Assembly (NCBI RefSeq): GCF_011090185.1
Contig: NZ_JAAFGS010000003.1
Location: forward strand, 186,001 to 250,000
Source of the DNA: Saccharibacillus alkalitolerans
Lineage (GTDB): Bacteria > Bacillota > Bacilli > Paenibacillales > Paenibacillaceae
Length of the DNA: 64,000 bases
Direction: 5' to 3'
The notes under the pieces are model-generated. The model saw nothing but the letters and a program-made list of their open reading frames with translations, did no database searches and had not been told where the DNA came from. This document shows, piece after piece, positions 9,484 through 17,535 of this stretch. The position numbers were made by a program, and so were the translations under genes. Numbering within the stretch: the first letter of the stretch is position 1; every line of letters begins with the position of its first letter.

Positions 9484-9909
9484 TCATGCCTGCATGCTGC
9501 GCTCGAACTTTTTGAATCTCGTCCCCTGGAACGTGAGCATGCCTTCGTCCCCTTCCATGCTGAGGCCGTATTGTTCTCCCGTCACTTCCATTTCTTTGCG
9601 GTCGCCGTTTTGCGCTTCGAACGTCAGATAGTAACTCGTGCGGGCTCTCGAATCGCCGCTTCCGCCCCAGACTTCCGTGCGTTTGGCGATCAGCTTCACG
9701 GGAACGGTCAGCACTTCCGAAGCGTTGTTTTTCGCGCGCTCCGCCATGCCTTTTATGATCGCGTAGACGATCGAGCCGATCGCCAACACGAAAATAGAAA
9801 CGAACGGTATCGAGAACCATAGAGGCGCATCGCCGAAAAATCCGCCCATCATGTCCGTAAAGCCGGGCTCCTCGAAAGAAACCGATTGTAGATCTGTACT
9901 GCCGCCCAT
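9484..9909 (-). CDS. DUF2500 family membrane-anchored protein
   Basis: Function unknown. The 141 residues have one strong transmembrane segment (around residues 30-52, [20 protein letters not shown]) and then a soluble DUF2500-like domain with [22 protein letters not shown] and [17 protein letters not shown]. In this family the soluble part is expected to be a small beta domain outside or at the membrane face. The second ATG (9909) is chosen because AAGGAGG is 7 bases away; the first ATG (9915) would sit directly on that site. The gene probably heads a run with the macro-domain and CE7 genes. Confidence 0.78.
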   Translation of the reverse strand: MGGSTDLQSVSFEEPGFTDMMGGFFGDAPLWFSIPFVSIFVLAIGSIVYAIIKGMAERAKNNASEVLTVPVKLIAKRTEVWGGSGDSRARTSYYLTFEAQNGDRKEMEVTGEQYGLSMEGDEGMLTFQGTRFKKFERSMQA

Positions 9910-10011
9910 CTTCATGCCTCCTTATCGATATCTGCCTGATGCTTATTAATAACGCCTTCCCGGCAGGAATAGTTTCGGCCGAAAGAGATTCCTTTCCCGA
10001 AAAGACGGCAC

Positions 10012-10063
10012 AAAAAACCCGGCGGATGCGGAATCCGAAACGTTCGGTTCCGCCCTCGCCGGG
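10012..10063 (-). terminator. Intrinsic terminator of DsbA-like gene
   Basis: Outer stem CCCGGCG (10018-10024) with CGCCGGG (10057-10063) plus an inner hairpin. On the minus strand it is followed by T6 (10012-10017). Confidence 0.85.
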
Positions 10064-10077
10064 CTGTTCGAAGCATC

Positions 10078-10911
10078 TTAGCTTGCTTTGGCAGCCTCGA
10101 TCGCCGCTTCCACGTTTTCGAGCGTCGGGTTGTCGACCTTCGTTCCGTTGACGAAAATGGTCGGCGTGCCCGTAATTTTGCTGTCGTCGCCGGCTTTGAC
10201 GTCGGCGTCGACGTTGGCTTGATGCGTTTTGTTTTTCAGGTCGCTCGCAAACTTCTCGATATCGGCATCCGGCACGGTCTTCTTGACCAGATCGACGATA
10301 TAGTCTTCCGTGATCCAGCTCTCGCGCACCTTGCTTGCATCCTGGTTGGCGTAGACCGCTTTATAGTAAGGCCAGAAATAATCCGGATTTTGCTCGTACA
10401 GCGTCTGTCCGCCCAGCGCGAGCAGCGTGGAATCGTCGGCCAGGAACGGATAGTCCGCGAACTGGAACGACGCTTCGTTCGTGTCGAGGTACTTGGCCTG
10501 CAGCTCCGGCAGCACCGTTTCCGTCCAGACCTTACAGTCCGGACATTTGAAATCGCCGAACTCCACGATCTTCACGTCCGAAGCAGGATCGCCCAGCGTC
10601 GGCTGATTCGAAGCCTCGTAGCCGGTCAGCACGACGGGCTCCGCGGAAGAAGTGGAGGTCTGGTTTTCTCCGACTTTCGTCAATACATAGATCAGGACCA
10701 TCAGCAGCACGACCACGCCCACGAATCCCAACGCGATGGCGCTGAAATTGCTTTTCTTGCGCTTCGATCCCGACGTCCACTGGGAAGCGGCCGTGTTTTG
10801 ATTCTGCGGTTTTCCGTTCTGCGGCTTTTGGGCGCCTCCCGTATTTCTCTTGGCCCCCTGCGCCTGCGGCTTGCCGTTATTTTTCGGCGCCGGCTTTTTG
10901 TTTTTGCTCAT
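10078..10911 (-). CDS. Membrane-anchored DsbA-family thiol-disulfide oxidoreductase
   Basis: Forms or shuffles disulfides in secreted proteins outside the membrane. The 277 residues begin with an unusual ~50-residue cytosolic tail rich in Lys, Asn, Gln and Pro. A transmembrane helix follows at about 57-79, then a thioredoxin-fold domain with CPDC at 123-126 and the cis-Pro loop TGTPTIFVNG near residue 252. The insertion between these is helical, as in DsbA/BdbD. ATG 10911 follows AAGGGGAAAAGGG; an in-frame TTG at 10932 has no site. No bdbC-like partner is adjacent. The family is firm; the in vivo partners are unknown. Confidence 0.88.
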   Translation of the reverse strand: MSKNKKPAPKNNGKPQAQGAKRNTGGAQKPQNGKPQNQNTAASQWTSGSKRKKSNFSAIALGFVGVVVLLMVLIYVLTKVGENQTSTSSAEPVVLTGYEASNQPTLGDPASDVKIVEFGDFKCPDCKVWTETVLPELQAKYLDTNEASFQFADYPFLADDSTLLALGGQTLYEQNPDYFWPYYKAVYANQDASKVRESWITEDYIVDLVKKTVPDADIEKFASDLKNKTHQANVDADVKAGDDSKITGTPTIFVNGTKVDNPTLENVEAAIEAAKAS

Positions 10912-11136
10912 CCCTTTTCCCCTTATCCTCAAGTTTGCCGTTCATCTCGCCGTCAGGCATGACGGGCGAAAAAAGGCTCGACTGTCTTTGATTATATCGA
11001 GTTTCGCCCCCATGATTCAAGCTTGCAGGCATTCTCGAAAAAAAATGCGTCAAAGTTGTCCGTACAGGTGAAAAATATAGGTACGGGGATTTCGTATTTG
11101 ACGAAAGTTTCCTAAATCACAGGAGGAGGAATTGAC

Positions 11137-11820
11137 GTGAAATTTTTCTTGGACACCGGTAATCTGGAGGAAATCAAGCGGATCGTCCGCTTGGGCTTGG
11201 TAGATGGCGTTACGACGAACCCTTCGCTGATCGCGAAAGAAGGCCGCCAGTTCAAGGACGTCATCAAGGAAATCACGGCAATCGTTCCGGGCCCGGTCAG
11301 CGCGGAAGTCGTATCGCTCAAAGGCGACGACATGATCGCGGAAGCGCTCGAGATCGCGGAATGGGCGCCGAACGTCGTCATTAAGCTGCCGATGACGGAA
11401 GAAGGCCTTTACGCCTGCCATCAGTTGACGCAAAAAGGCATCCGCACCAACGTGACGCTGATCTTCTCCGCGGCCCAAGGCCTTATGGCCGCCAAAGCGG
11501 GCGCGACGTTCATCAGCCCGTTCATCGGGCGTCTCGACGACATCGGCCTGGACGGCATGCAGCTGATCAGCGATCTGCGCAGCATTCTCGATATTCACGG
11601 ATTGAAATCCGAGATCATCGCGGCCAGCATCCGCAATATCGGCCACGTGCAGCAGGCGGCTCTCGCCGGCGCGCACATCGCCACGATTCCGGGCTCCATT
11701 CTGCCGAAACTGTGGGGACATCCGCTGACCGACAAAGGCATCGAGCAGTTCCTGAAAGACTGGGAAACCGTACCTCAAGCCGCCGACGCGGTCAAAAAAG
11801 AAGCCGATACGAAAGCATAA
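11137..11820 (+). CDS. fsa: Transaldolase / fructose-6-phosphate aldolase of the small (FSA-TAL) family
   Basis: Class I aldolase forming a Schiff base with a lysine; it transfers a dihydroxyacetone unit or cleaves fructose-6-phosphate. The 227 residues match the short subfamily: [15 protein letters not shown] at the start, [26 protein letters not shown] with the catalytic Lys, and [13 protein letters not shown]. The start is GTG 11137 behind AGGAGGAGG. Family members split between transaldolase and FSA activity and sequence alone does not settle which. It is a single gene with a strong terminator. Confidence 0.93.
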   Translation: MKFFLDTGNLEEIKRIVRLGLVDGVTTNPSLIAKEGRQFKDVIKEITAIVPGPVSAEVVSLKGDDMIAEALEIAEWAPNVVIKLPMTEEGLYACHQLTQKGIRTNVTLIFSAAQGLMAAKAGATFISPFIGRLDDIGLDGMQLISDLRSILDIHGLKSEIIAASIRNIGHVQQAALAGAHIATIPGSILPKLWGHPLTDKGIEQFLKDWETVPQAADAVKKEADTKA

Positions 11821-11853
11821 GGAAAGAAGCCCTCGCGGCAGACCTTTCCGGCA

Positions 11854-11886
11854 AAAAAAGCCCGCTCCTCCCGGAGCGGGCTTTTT
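11854..11886. terminator. Bidirectional intrinsic terminator
   Basis: AAAAAGCCCGCTCC paired with GGAGCGGGCTTTTT; it serves the aldolase gene (+) and the DUF418 gene (-). Confidence 0.92.
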
Positions 11887-11919
11887 GGTGCGCGCCGCTG
11901 TCCCCTTTTTCTTCGGACG

Positions 11920-13149
11920 CTACGAAACTTTGAGCGCTCCGTCGGCAGAGGCCCGCGGCTTTCTCCGTTTTCGCGGCTGTCCTTTCCAGGATAAATAAGT
12001 CCAGACCCGCAAAATTTTCTCCACCGGACCGGTACGGAACTTTTTCAGATATAAAGGACTCAGCCACAGCTGCGCGGCATAGACGGCCAGCACGAGTACC
12101 GCCCCGGCGAACACGCCGGCACGGCCGAACAGCCCGAATCCGTAGCCGTAAAAAATCGTCGTGCAGATCACGGTCTGCAGCAAATAGTTCGTCAGCGACA
12201 GCTTCCCGACAGCTTCGAACCTCTCCAGCAGGGCGAAGCGGCGGAGGCCTGCGTACAGCAGCGCGAAAGCATAAATATAGCCGAGCGCAAGCAGAGATCC
12301 TCCGAGCGCATCGCCGACGCCGAGGCCCGGCAGACCGTTCCCGCCTAGCTGCGGAGCCAGTACGCCGTACGCTTTGGTCAGCAGGCCCGTTCCTCCGAAG
12401 ATCGCGGCCCGCCGCGCGTAGACGCCGCGCATCGCCCGCGGATCGTCGAACGTTCCTTTGCGGGCCGCTCTCATGCCCAGCAGGAACATCGGGGCGATCA
12501 GGATCGGAGCGAGAAGACTGAGAATCGCCAAGGTCAAGCCATCTTTTTCCTCCAGCGGATCGGCGTTATTCCGAAAATCCATGATTTCCGCATACGTTCC
12601 GCTGCCGTACACATCGCGGCTCTGCATGATATAGTTCCGGGTATGGGCGGAATCTCCCGGCACCGGCTCGGAAGGATCATTCGGAACCAGGCCCAGAGCG
12701 CCCACCGCAACCATCAGAAGCACCGCCCACGCCAGCAGCGCTGCGGGACGGCGGTTCAAAAACAGCAGCAGGAAAAATCCGGTCATGCCGTAGAAGGTCA
12801 GAATGTCGCCTTCCCATAAAAACGTCGCATGCAGCAGGCCGATAACGAAAAGCAGCAGAAATCTTCGAGCCAAATGACATTTCGGCCTCAGCTCGCGCGC
12901 TTTCAGACTGTCCGACAGCTTCACCATGCCGAACCCGAACATGAAGGCGAAGATCGGCATGAAGCTGCCGACTACCGCGATGAACAGAAATCTGTGAAAC
13001 GCCAAATCCGCGCCCGCAATGCCGAACAACGCAGGCTCGCCCTCGCCGTAAAGGCCGTACTGAAAAATCAGCATGTTGGCCAAAACAATGCCCGACAGGC
13101 TGAATCCCCGAAGTCCGTCGATAAATTGGATTCTTTTTTTATTGGTCAA
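11920..13149 (-). CDS. DUF418 / YeiB-like multi-spanning membrane protein
   Basis: Polytopic membrane protein of about 409 residues and unknown function, related to YeiB and to the acyltransferase-3-like DUF418 group. It opens with the typical RIQFIDGLRGFSLSGIVLANM and contains about ten hydrophobic segments. The C-terminal DUF418 part includes VGKLSLTNYLLQT and GPVEKILRVWTY. TTG 13149 is chosen because AGAGGTGATC precedes it with an 8-base spacer from GAGG; the in-frame GTG at 13158 would overlap that site. It is convergent with the aldolase gene. No partner gene hints at a substrate. Confidence 0.8.
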   Translation of the reverse strand: MTNKKRIQFIDGLRGFSLSGIVLANMLIFQYGLYGEGEPALFGIAGADLAFHRFLFIAVVGSFMPIFAFMFGFGMVKLSDSLKARELRPKCHLARRFLLLFVIGLLHATFLWEGDILTFYGMTGFFLLLFLNRRPAALLAWAVLLMVAVGALGLVPNDPSEPVPGDSAHTRNYIMQSRDVYGSGTYAEIMDFRNNADPLEEKDGLTLAILSLLAPILIAPMFLLGMRAARKGTFDDPRAMRGVYARRAAIFGGTGLLTKAYGVLAPQLGGNGLPGLGVGDALGGSLLALGYIYAFALLYAGLRRFALLERFEAVGKLSLTNYLLQTVICTTIFYGYGFGLFGRAGVFAGAVLVLAVYAAQLWLSPLYLKKFRTGPVEKILRVWTYLSWKGQPRKRRKPRASADGALKVS

Positions 13150-13326
13150 TTCGATCACCTCTGCACTCAGCTTAAAGGACCGTCTTGAACAGGGGATAAA
13201 GCCTTCCTTAACATTTGCTTAACGATACGCAAAAGGATCTTTTTTCGTTTAGCGGCCGTTAAGGTTTATTTGGTACACTGTCAGAAGCAAAACCTACATA
13301 CGGATACAAGCAGGAGGAATGCCGCT

Positions 13327-14055
13327 GTGCATAAGGCCAATATCCTGATCGTGGACGACGAAAAAGCGATCGTGCAGATGATCGAGATCGTACTGCGCAA
13401 AGAAGGCTTCGAACATATTTATACGGCGGGCAGCGCCGAAGAAGGCATGGCGCTGCTGCGCGAACACCGCGCGGACGTCATTTTGCTCGACGTCATGCTG
13501 CCCGACCGCACGGGCTTCGAGCTCGGCCCGCAAATACGCGCTCAGTCGGACGCGCACCTGATTTACTTGACCGCCCGGGCGACCGACCTCGACCGGCTCA
13601 CCGGATTTGCCGTGGGCGGGGACGATTACGTGACCAAGCCGTTCAATCCGCTGGAAATCGCGGCCCGCATCAAAGCGAGGCTGCGCCGAGGAACGGTCGA
13701 AGCGGCCCCGCTTCCCGCCGCTTCGGCAGCGGCCGATCTCCGGAAGCGCCACGATTTCGGCGGGTTCGTGCTCGACGAGCCGGCGGGCGAACTTCTCGTC
13801 GGCGGAAATCCCGTCCCGTGTCCCGCCCAGGCTTATCAGCTGCTGCTGTTTTTGTGCCGGAACCCCAACATCGTCTTTTCCAAATCGCAGCTGTACGAGT
13901 CGGTATGGGGGTTCGACGGCTTAAGCGACGACAATACGGTCATGGTGCATATCCGCAAAATCCGCGAGCGGATCGAGCCCGATCCCGGTTCTCCCCGCTA
14001 TCTGCTGACGATCCGCGGACTCGGCTATAAATTGGTGAAAGGCAGCGACGAATGA
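13327..14055 (+). CDS. OmpR/PhoB-family response regulator
   Basis: DNA-binding regulator activated by phosphorylation. The receiver domain (residues 1-120) has the acidic pair D10-D11, phospho-acceptor D55 in LLDVMLPDRTG and the switch Lys in YVTKPFNP. The C-terminal winged helix (from about 140) ends with DDNTVMVHIRKIRERIEPDP and LTIRGLGYKLV, typical of the family. The start is GTG 13327 with AGGAGG 9 bases upstream; the ATG at 13319 is out of frame. Its stop overlaps the kinase ATG (14052-14055). The regulon cannot be told from this window. Confidence 0.93.
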   Translation: MHKANILIVDDEKAIVQMIEIVLRKEGFEHIYTAGSAEEGMALLREHRADVILLDVMLPDRTGFELGPQIRAQSDAHLIYLTARATDLDRLTGFAVGGDDYVTKPFNPLEIAARIKARLRRGTVEAAPLPAASAAADLRKRHDFGGFVLDEPAGELLVGGNPVPCPAQAYQLLLFLCRNPNIVFSKSQLYESVWGFDGLSDDNTVMVHIRKIRERIEPDPGSPRYLLTIRGLGYKLVKGSDE

Positions 14056-15866
14056 AAAAAAACGCTGAAGTTCGCAGCGGCCGTATTGCCAGGCGGCTGG
14101 GGCTGCATTTCACGGTCCAATTTTTCCTGATCTGGCTGTCCGTGCTGACGACCGTGTTCGTGGCCCTATTCATATTGATCTACTCCATCGGCGGCGAGCA
14201 GCTCAGAAGCGACTCGCCGGCCAAAATTTTGGATTCCGTGTCGCTGGAAACGATTATCGAAGGAGACAGCGTCGAACTGCCTTCCTTATGGCGGGAGCAG
14301 CTGCGGGATATGGGCTATTGGCTGCAGATCGTCAACGGGAGGGGCGAGACGATTTATGCCGCCAACGTCCCCGAGGACGTGCCCGCTCGCTATTCCGCCT
14401 CGCAGCTGCTTCGTATCGGCGATTCTCGCCGAATGGACCGGTACGAAGTGACGACGCTGTATGAGGAATTGGACGGCTCGCCCAGCCTCTATCTGCTCGG
14501 ACGACGGGACGTGAACGGAGAGCTTCTGCAGGACTGGTTCGACCGATATGCCGAGAACGGGCGAATTGCCGGCGTAAGCGCGCGAACCCTTCTCGCCGGC
14601 GAGACGGAACGTCTGGGCGCTTCGCTCCGCGTGCTCGACGGGGAAGGAAATGTCGTGCAGAGCTTAGGGCTTGAATCCGGCTCGGGATCGTACGGAGCGC
14701 TGGATCTGGTCAAGATCCGCTCCGCTCCTTCCGAGACGGACACGAAGTTTTCCTACTATTACGATTCGGGGTCGGGTTACACCTGGCTGCTGGAGGGGCC
14801 GAAGAAAAATATGGCGGATCCCGAACAACCTATGCTGCGCAAAGTGCTGTTGGTGTCGTTTCTCGTGGGCGGAGCCGTTCTGCTGCTCGCGCTCGCCGTG
14901 GCCGCCTGGCACGGTTATCGCTACGGCGGTCCCCTGCTGCTGTTCATGCGCGGGTTCGAACGAATGGGCCGGGGCGAATACGAGCAGGTATTCACGGAAA
15001 AGGAACGCCGCAAAATTTTCCGCAAAAACGGACGTTTCCGCGTTCGTTACAAGCTTTACCGCGAAGTGATCGCCGGATTCTCGGACATGGCCGGCCGGCT
15101 TGCCGACGCGCGCAGCGAGCGGATGCGGCTGGAGAAGTCCCGCGAAGAATGGATGGCGGGCATTTCTCACGATCTGCGCACGCCCCTTGCCGCGGTTCAG
15201 GGTTACGGCCATCTGCTCGAGAGCGGGCAGTTTCGCTGGAGCGAAGAAGAGCTGCGGGACATGGGCGTCACCATTCGCGAAAAAAGCGCTTATATGCTGG
15301 AGCTGCTGCAGGATTTCTCGCTGACGTTCGAATTGAAAAACCATACGCCGGGCGAAAAGCTCGAGCCGCTGGAATTGAACGAATTCGTTCGCCGTACCGT
15401 GCTGCGCTACGTCAACGATGCCACGCTGTCCGGCGTCTCCTTCGGATTCGAAGAAGCCGATGCGCCGACCGTGATTTCGGCTAACGCCAAGTGGTTTCAG
15501 CGGCTGCTCGACAACCTGATTTCCAACGCCGTCAAGCACAACGAAGCGGGCACGAATATTGTGCTGAGCGTAGGGCGAAAAGGGGACGAAGCATGGGTGA
15601 GCGTCCTTGACGACGGTGTCGGCATGGACGAAGAGACGCAATCCCGCCTGTTCGACCGCTATTACCGGGGAACGAGCACCGACGAAGGCGTGGACGGCGC
15701 CGGCCTCGGCATGAGCATTGCCTATGCCGTCGTAACGGCGCATAAAGGAACCATCTCCGTTCGATCCTCCCCGGGCGAAGGCACGCTCATCGAGATGCGC
15801 TTTCCCGCCGAGTCCGGCGGAAGGCCGCGGTCCTCAAACAAAAGCAAAACGGAAGCCGGCGGCTGA
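14052..15866 (+). CDS. Membrane sensor histidine kinase, partner of the upstream regulator
   Basis: The 604-residue kinase has a transmembrane helix at about 20-42, a ~220-residue extracytoplasmic sensor region, a second helix near 265-287 and a linker. The HisKA box is EEWMAGISHDLRTPLAAV (phospho-His about residue 373), followed by a HATPase_c domain with DNLISNAVKHN (N box), DDGVGMD (G1) and GAGLGMSIAY (G2). The sensor region shows no motif I recognise, so the signal is unknown. Overlap with the regulator by 4 bases indicates translational coupling and a working pair. A terminator follows at 15889. Confidence 0.93.
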   Translation: MKKNAEVRSGRIARRLGLHFTVQFFLIWLSVLTTVFVALFILIYSIGGEQLRSDSPAKILDSVSLETIIEGDSVELPSLWREQLRDMGYWLQIVNGRGETIYAANVPEDVPARYSASQLLRIGDSRRMDRYEVTTLYEELDGSPSLYLLGRRDVNGELLQDWFDRYAENGRIAGVSARTLLAGETERLGASLRVLDGEGNVVQSLGLESGSGSYGALDLVKIRSAPSETDTKFSYYYDSGSGYTWLLEGPKKNMADPEQPMLRKVLLVSFLVGGAVLLLALAVAAWHGYRYGGPLLLFMRGFERMGRGEYEQVFTEKERRKIFRKNGRFRVRYKLYREVIAGFSDMAGRLADARSERMRLEKSREEWMAGISHDLRTPLAAVQGYGHLLESGQFRWSEEELRDMGVTIREKSAYMLELLQDFSLTFELKNHTPGEKLEPLELNEFVRRTVLRYVNDATLSGVSFGFEEADAPTVISANAKWFQRLLDNLISNAVKHNEAGTNIVLSVGRKGDEAWVSVLDDGVGMDEETQSRLFDRYYRGTSTDEGVDGAGLGMSIAYAVVTAHKGTISVRSSPGEGTLIEMRFPAESGGRPRSSNKSKTEAGG

Positions 15867-15888
15867 AGCGGACGTCTCCGAAAAAGCG

Positions 15889-15927
15889 AGGGGAAAAGGT
15901 CGCGCCGGCCGGCCTTCCCCTTTTTTT
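15889..15927 (+). terminator. Terminator of the two-component operon
   Basis: GGGGAAAAGG ... CCTTCCCC followed by T7. Confidence 0.8.
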
Positions 15928-15957
15928 CGGATCGTTCTTTTTTCGTTCGCAAGACAT

Positions 15958-15998
15958 TTGACACCGCTTTCCGAACTTCGTATACTTGCGTGAGCAAG
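15958..15998 (+). promoter_or_regulatory. Promoter of MarR gene with inverted repeat at the start site
   Basis: TTGACA (15958-15963), 17-base spacer, TATACT (15981-15986): close to ideal sigma-A. An inverted repeat CTTGC-GTGA-GCAAG (15985-15998) covers the predicted transcription start and is a candidate autoregulatory operator. Confidence 0.8.
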
Positions 15999-16065
15999 CA
16001 GCAAAAGACAGAACGAGCGACCGGCCCGCGGGACGGAATCCGGCCGCGCCAGAGGGGGATTATTC

Positions 16066-16518
16066 TTGTATCAGCCGCAGGATTCCATCGGTTTTCAACT
16101 GGGCGTCATCTACCGCAAAGTCAGCAACCGGCTCGCCGCCCGCCTCAAGGATTACGACCTGACGCCCGAACAGTGGTCCGTCATGTGCTGCATCTGTTTC
16201 AAGGAAGGCATGAATCAGAAAGAGATTGCCGAACGCACCGTCAAAGACCAGCCGACCGTCACCCGCATTCTCAACGTGCTGCACCGCAAAGGGTTGATCA
16301 TGCGCAGCAGCGACCGTGCGGACCGAAGAGCTTATCTGATTTATCCGACCGACAAAGGCCGTCAGGTCACCGAAGAGACGGCCGTCATCGAACGCCATCA
16401 TAACGCCGCCATGATCGAAGGATTTACGCCCGAGCAGCTTGAGCTGCTGATGGAGGCGTTCCGCAAGATCGAGCGCAATACGGAGCACTACGGCGACGAT
16501 GCTCCCGCCGCGGAATAA
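16066..16518 (+). CDS. MarR-family transcriptional regulator
   Basis: Dimeric winged-helix repressor of 150 residues. The DNA-binding core is visible as LTPEQWSVMCCICFKEGMNQ, then KEIAERTVKDQPTVTRILN (recognition helix) and the wing RSSDRADRRAYLIYPTDKG. The start is TTG 16066 behind AGAGGGGG. Two adjacent cysteines in the dimer/DNA-binding helix (VMCCIC) could sense thiol stress, as in some MarR/OhrR proteins, but this is only a hint. It is a single gene with a very strong promoter, an operator-like repeat at its start site and its own terminator. No obvious target gene is adjacent on the same strand. Confidence 0.92.
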   Translation: MYQPQDSIGFQLGVIYRKVSNRLAARLKDYDLTPEQWSVMCCICFKEGMNQKEIAERTVKDQPTVTRILNVLHRKGLIMRSSDRADRRAYLIYPTDKGRQVTEETAVIERHHNAAMIEGFTPEQLELLMEAFRKIERNTEHYGDDAPAAE

Positions 16519-16610
16519 GCCCGATTCCGCAGCTCTCCGCATGGCGGGCGAAGATAGGCGCAATCTTTTCCGGCAGCCCGTCTTCAACCGGCGGCACCCG
16601 TCCATAACCA

Positions 16611-16637
16611 AAGCATTCCGGCAGCGGAATGCTTTTT
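16611..16637 (+). terminator. Terminator of MarR gene
   Basis: AAGCATTCC-ggcagc-GGAATGCTT followed by a T-run. Confidence 0.9.
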
Positions 16638-16677
16638 TATGCGGTTCGGGCCGCCCGGCGCCGACTCGAAGCCCCGG

Positions 16678-17409
16678 TCAGCCCCGGCGTCCCTTCTTCT
16701 TCTTTTCCTTCAACGCCTGCATTCTGGCCTCCGCTTCGCGGGTCTGCCGAACTTCCGCTTCCAGATCGGCGAGCTGGCCCGCGGGCCGGAATACCGTATC
16801 GCCATGACAGACTTCCATCCGTTCGGGATCGAGCCTGCGCAGAATATTCGCGCTGCGCAGCGCAAGATCGGGATCGGGAGTAAAACGGGCCTGCGCAAGC
16901 CGTCCTTTTTTGGAATTGAACAGGTCGCCCGCGAGCAGTACCCGATCCTTTTCATGGAAATAAACGACATGTCCCGGCGAGTGACCGGGCGTAAAGTAAG
17001 GGGTCAGCGAGCCGATCCGTTCCGCTCTGCCGTCCCGCCCTTCAACGGCGGACAGCGGCCGCAAAATGCCTTTTTCCACATGCGCATGCGCCCTGTCTTT
17101 GCCCGGATACGCCAGGTCGCCTTCGGCATAAGGAATCTCCGCGGCATGCATGTATACCGGCACGTCGCGCTCACGCAAAACGGATTTGAGTCCGCCTACG
17201 TGATCGGCATGGCCGTGTGTGAGCACGATTCTTCGGAGCGGACCGGCGTTCAGCCGGTCGATCTCTTTCAAAATGGACCTCGCCATAAAGGACATGCCGG
17301 TATCGACCAGCGTGACTCCGTCTTGCTCCGCCACGATCCAGACATGGATCGGGATTCCCACCCATGCTCCCACGCTCCGAATGGACTCCGTAATTGACTT
17401 GACAGCCAT
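16678..17409 (-). CDS. MBL-fold metallo-hydrolase
   Basis: A metallo-beta-lactamase-fold hydrolase of 243 residues with the two-metal motif THGHADHVGG, a later His in TPGHSPGHVVYF and Asp in LLAGDLFNS. The pattern fits glyoxalase-II/lactonase-like or YflN-like hydrolases; the substrate is unknown. ATG 17409 follows GGAG with a 10-base spacer; an upstream in-frame extension to 17496 is Arg/Lys-rich and lacks a site. The C-terminal tail is strongly basic (KEKKKKGRRG). It lies downstream of the GH3 gene on the same strand but a hairpin separates them. Confidence 0.87.
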   Translation of the reverse strand: MAVKSITESIRSVGAWVGIPIHVWIVAEQDGVTLVDTGMSFMARSILKEIDRLNAGPLRRIVLTHGHADHVGGLKSVLRERDVPVYMHAAEIPYAEGDLAYPGKDRAHAHVEKGILRPLSAVEGRDGRAERIGSLTPYFTPGHSPGHVVYFHEKDRVLLAGDLFNSKKGRLAQARFTPDPDLALRSANILRRLDPERMEVCHGDTVFRPAGQLADLEAEVRQTREAEARMQALKEKKKKGRRG

Positions 17410-17497
17410 GCTTCGATCGCTCCGTTCTGCTGATTTATGCTTCTTCGAACGCCTTCGGGCGAAGAAAAGAATCTCCCGGGGTTCCGTCTGCGCCAAG

Positions 17498-17527
17498 AAG
17501 CCGCCCTTTGACGATAAGGGGCGGCTT
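17498..17527 (-). terminator. Hairpin downstream of GH3 gene
   Basis: AAGCCGCCC with GGGCGGCTT, 12-base loop; the T-run on the minus strand is poor, so the terminator may be weak and allow read-through into the MBL gene. Confidence 0.5.
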
Positions 17528-17535
17528 CGAAGGTG

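Noticed and set aside
15990-16403. 137-codon plus-strand frame overlapping the MarR gene
   Set aside because: Starts inside the promoter repeat and overlaps the MarR gene in another frame; no family.
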